Assembly (NCBI GenBank): GCA_034437075.1
Contig: DAOTVD010000206.1
Span: 1 to 24,360 of the forward strand
Source of the DNA: DAOTVD01 sp034437075
GTDB taxonomy: Bacteria; Chloroflexota; Anaerolineae; Aggregatilineales; J027
DNA: 24,360 nt
Direction: 5' to 3'
The notes beneath the pieces were generated by a model. It was not told where the DNA came from. It worked only from the letters and a program-made list of their open reading frames with translations, and did not search any database. The position numbers were made by a program, and so were the translations under genes. The first letter of the stretch is position 1. Each line of letters starts with the position of its first letter. Shown here piece by piece: positions 22,132 to 24,360 of this stretch.

Positions 22132-22698
22132 TTACTCCTCGCCCAGGGTTTCTGCGGTGGCTTCGGGTAACGGTGCCTGTGTTGTATCAGGGCTTGGCTC
22201 CTCGGTCGGCTCGCTGATCGGTTCCTCGGTAGCGGGCGCCTCGGTGGCGGCCTCGGTCGGCTCGGTAACGGGTTCTTCGGTCGCCTCCGGGGTGGGTTGG
22301 GCGGTTGCCGCGCTTGGCGGCACACGCAAGGGCTGCCCGACATAGATAAAGTTAGCATCTGCCAGGCAGTTGGCCTGGGTCAAGGCGGCGACGGTGGTGG
22401 AGTTGGCTTGCGCGATGCTACCCAGTGTATCCACGGCCTGGATGGTGTAGGCTACCCAATCGGCGCGGGGTGTGCAATTGACGAGGGTTGGCACGCGCGT
22501 GGCGTTGCGGGCTGGTTGGGCAGTTGGGGCGGGCTCTTGGGTGGCGGTGGGCGTGGGCGTGTTGGGTTCGGGTGTCGCGGTAATCACAAAAGGTGTTTGA
22601 GTGGGGGCGGGCGTAGGTGTCGCGGCGTCCTCGGTCGTCAAGGAACACGCTGCCAACAGCAGGACTAAGCAACTGATATAGATGAGTTTGTGACGCAT
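22132..22698 (-). CDS. LysM-domain lipoprotein with Thr/Pro/Glu-rich linkers
   Basis: A 188-residue lipoprotein. From ATG 22698 (GGAG 5 bases ahead) the signal peptide MRHKLIYISCLVLLLAAC ends in a lipobox LAAC, so the Cys is lipidated and the protein anchored outside the membrane. A Thr/Pro linker follows, then one LysM domain (about 90-140: AYTIQAVDTLGSIAQ, ALTQANCLADAN, YVGQPLRVP) which binds peptidoglycan or related glycans, then an acidic Thr/Glu/Pro tail with repeated TEEP/TEAP units. Two extra Cys in the LysM region (VNCTP, QANCLA) may form a disulfide. A possible longer start at 22725 lies in front of the signal peptide and is rejected. The stop abuts the stop of the ThDP gene with no intervening base. 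Confidence 0.88.
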   Translation of the reverse strand: MRHKLIYISCLVLLLAACSLTTEDAATPTPAPTQTPFVITATPEPNTPTPTATQEPAPTAQPARNATRVPTLVNCTPRADWVAYTIQAVDTLGSIAQANSTTVAALTQANCLADANFIYVGQPLRVPPSAATAQPTPEATEEPVTEPTEAATEAPATEEPISEPTEEPSPDTTQAPLPEATAETLGEE

Positions 22699-22759
22699 AC
22701 GATCTCCGACGCTGGATACATGCAAATATACAACCTTATCATACGCTGAAAACGCCTGG

Positions 22760-22787
22760 AAAAAAAAAGCCGCCCCGGGGGGCGGCT
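22760..22787 (-). terminator. Intrinsic terminator of the SPFH gene
   Basis: On the minus strand AGCCGCC and GGCGGCT (22781-22787 and 22768-22774) form a GC-rich stem with a CCCCGG-type loop, followed by about nine T. It lies just after the SPFH stop codon (22801) and separates that gene from the LysM gene. Confidence 0.9.
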
Positions 22788-22800
22788 CTGTTCTAAAAGC

Positions 22801-23826
22801 CTAATCGTCGTCTTGGGTACTATCCGAAGGGGGCGGAGAGGTTGCCGCCGAAGCATTGGGTGCCTCGGTGCGGGTATTCATCAGGTTTTCAAGATCGAAG
22901 ATGAAGGGGCTGGTGGCGGGTAGCCCCAACACTTGCACCTGATCGCTAAGGTTCTGTACATATTCGTATTCGATCAGGCTCGGGTTTTCCTCCAGCACGG
23001 CGGCAATAAGACGCAGCGCATCGGCTTCGGCAGCCGCTTGAATACGCCGGGCTTCGGCTTCACCGCGCGCGCGGGCTTCTACCTGTTCGGCTTCTTGGGC
23101 CACAGCGGCCACGCGGAATTGCTGTTCACGGATTTCGACTTCGGCGATCTGGGCAGCTTCAATGGCAGTTGCATATTCGGGCGTAAAGGTGATATTGCGC
23201 ACCAACACATCTTCTACAGTAAAGCCTTCTGTTTCTAGCGCCGGAATAACGGCTTCGGTGATCTGGTTATCGATGGTTGCGCGTTCTTGGTAAACACTTT
23301 CGACATCAAACAAACTCACCGCATCGCGCACCACACTGCGCATGAGCGGGCGAATGAGTTCGGTGCGATAGCGTTCATTGGGCCAATTACGATGTATGTC
23401 GTTCACACGCTCCGGGTTGATACGATAAATCACGGTCAAATCCAGAAACACTTCCTGGCCGCCGGACGTCCGTGCCGCAATCGCGTCATCGCCTTCTAGC
23501 GCGCCTTCGGCGATCTGCGAACTCATGGTGTAGGTCTGGCGCGAGACATCGTATTTTTGCCATTCGGTCGTCAGAGGGTTCACCACAGAGATACCGGGCT
23601 GGCGCGGTTCGCTGAGTTCGCCAGTGAGGCGATTAAACACAACGAGACGCTCGTTTGGTGCCACCGAGACTAATGAAAAGCCAAGGATGATGACAATGAG
23701 CCCCGCAACGCCAGCCACCGTCCCACCCGCAATGAGGGCTCTGCTGCGTGTTTGTAGGGTCGCGGCCAACAGCCCACCCGCGCTGACCAGCAAAAATAGC
23801 CCAAAGACGATGAGTAACGTATTCAT
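22801..23826 (-). CDS. SPFH-domain (prohibitin/stomatin-like) membrane protein
   Basis: A 341-residue membrane-organising protein. Two N-terminal membrane segments (about 3-22 and 31-55) precede an SPFH domain (about 56-240: VAPNERLVVFNRLTGELSEPRQPG split over 56-79; DLTVIYRINPERV; LMRSVVRDAVSLFDVESVY). A long Ala/Glu-rich coiled coil (about 225-285, with EAEQVEARARGEAEARRIQA) follows and drives oligomerisation. The C-terminal tail is disordered. Such proteins form large rings that shape membrane domains and often work with membrane proteases such as FtsH; none is encoded here. AAGGAA sits 6 bases before the ATG. Convincing family call, specific partner unknown. Confidence 0.92.
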   Translation of the reverse strand: MNTLLIVFGLFLLVSAGGLLAATLQTRSRALIAGGTVAGVAGLIVIILGFSLVSVAPNERLVVFNRLTGELSEPRQPGISVVNPLTTEWQKYDVSRQTYTMSSQIAEGALEGDDAIAARTSGGQEVFLDLTVIYRINPERVNDIHRNWPNERYRTELIRPLMRSVVRDAVSLFDVESVYQERATIDNQITEAVIPALETEGFTVEDVLVRNITFTPEYATAIEAAQIAEVEIREQQFRVAAVAQEAEQVEARARGEAEARRIQAAAEADALRLIAAVLEENPSLIEYEYVQNLSDQVQVLGLPATSPFIFDLENLMNTRTEAPNASAATSPPPSDSTQDDD

Positions 23827-23969
23827 AAAGGTTCCTTAAGCATAATCTCAACCTGTTGTTGTTCTTTGATTCTAACCTACCCATGTAAGGCTACAATTAG
23901 AAACCCGTAGGAGAAACGGTTGGCTAAACGCGGCCCTTTCATGTACCATCGGCCCTCGGAGGAATGATT

Positions 23970-24360
23970 ATGCAAAAACAATCACTGCTTATTGTATTGG
24001 TTATCAGCCTGTTGGTGGTGGGTATCTGGCCAGCCCACGCCGCCCAACAGCCCGAGACGGCTCACTCGGAGCGCCCGCAACAATCCGATGGCCAGATTGT
24101 GGTCATCACAAACACCGAGTTACGGGTGCGGGCTCAGCCCATGCGCAATTCACCCACGCTACAAATTGCTGACCAGGACACCAGTATTGTGGCCATTGGG
24201 CGTACGGCGGATACGGCCTGGATACAGGTCGAATTCAATGGTGCTGTTGGGTGGATGAGCCGCTTTTTCCTGAGCAGCTTTGATGACCTGAGCCAACTGC
24301 CCGTGACGGACGGTGGGCCACAGTCTGTGGAACCCCGCCCGCAAGAACGCACCACGGCCC
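23970..24360 (+). CDS. Secreted SH3b-domain protein, C-terminus cut by window edge
   Basis: The frame is open from the ATG at 23970 to the end of the window (130 codons). GGAGG lies 7 bases before this ATG; an ATG two codons earlier (23964) is too close to that site. The signal peptide (MQKQSLLIVLVISLLVVGIWPAHA, shown here as MQKQSL then a long hydrophobic core and cut after AHA) sends it out of the cell. A bacterial SH3 (SH3_3) domain follows (about 46-107: NTELRVRAQPMRNSPTLQIA and VGWMSRFFLSSF), which usually binds peptidoglycan or envelope proteins. The remainder, outside the window, may hold the catalytic part. It is divergent from the SPFH gene. Confidence 0.85.
   Translation, partial: MQKQSLLIVLVISLLVVGIWPAHAAQQPETAHSERPQQSDGQIVVITNTELRVRAQPMRNSPTLQIADQDTSIVAIGRTADTAWIQVEFNGAVGWMSRFFLSSFDDLSQLPVTDGGPQSVEPRPQERTTA

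Noticed and set aside
1..24360. CRISPR arrays, insertion sequences or long direct repeats
   Set aside because: None seen on reading both strands; only short inverted repeats at gene borders.

Overview
The window (24,360 bases, roughly mid-50s % GC by eye) looks like ordinary chromosome of a free-living Chloroflexota bacterium, probably Anaerolineae-like. That placement is an inference. It rests on the Thr/Pro-rich secreted proteins, an FHA-FHA-FHA-ABC transporter fusion, STAS-type small proteins and the general gene repertoire; no ribosomal RNA is present to confirm it. Genes are densely packed, no gene-free stretch exceeds 300 bases, and I see no insertion sequence, phage, plasmid or CRISPR array.

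Layout. Bases 1-2666 (minus): a cut-off TPR protein and polyphosphate kinase 1. 2803-3147 (plus): a small acidic protein of unknown function, ending in a bidirectional terminator shared with the next operon. 3234-5892 (minus): a four-gene operon of a NodU/CmcH-type O-carbamoyltransferase with three small membrane-associated proteins, one of them DUF5989. 6023-6570 (plus): tmRNA (ssrA) followed by tRNA-Arg(CCT). 6699-9548 (plus): a 949-residue protein joining three FHA domains, an ABC ATPase and an ABC-2 permease. 9597-9935 (minus): a STAS anti-anti-sigma-like protein. 10110-10916 (plus): a secreted M23 peptidase.

11046-14209 (plus): a compact operon of an excisionase-type HTH protein, an acyl-CoA ligase and an acyl-CoA dehydrogenase. 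14273-15439 (plus): an ECF sigma factor with a TTG start and an unknown acidic partner protein. 15489-17970 (minus): probably one operon of a Uma2-family nuclease, a metallo-beta-lactamase-fold hydrolase and a striking protein that resembles animal neutral sphingomyelinase (SMPD2/nSMase1) over both its catalytic domain and its C-terminal membrane hairpin. 18229-20350 (minus): a secreted protein with an internal duplication, a CheY-like receiver and a STAS/SpoIIAA-like protein. 20494-22131 (plus): a thiamine-diphosphate enzyme of the acetolactate synthase/2-hydroxyacyl-CoA lyase class. 22132-23826 (minus): a LysM lipoprotein and an SPFH (prohibitin/stomatin-like) membrane protein. 23970-end (plus): the start of a secreted SH3b-domain protein.

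Themes: envelope and surface functions (M23, LysM, SH3b, SPFH, carbamoyltransferase cassette, sphingomyelinase-like enzyme) and signalling (FHA, STAS, receiver, ECF sigma). Several plus-strand promoters share an extended -10 (TGnTAnAnT) with no clear -35. The item most worth following up is the sphingomyelinase-like protein. All assignments come from reading motifs by eye and from recalled family knowledge; no database search was run.
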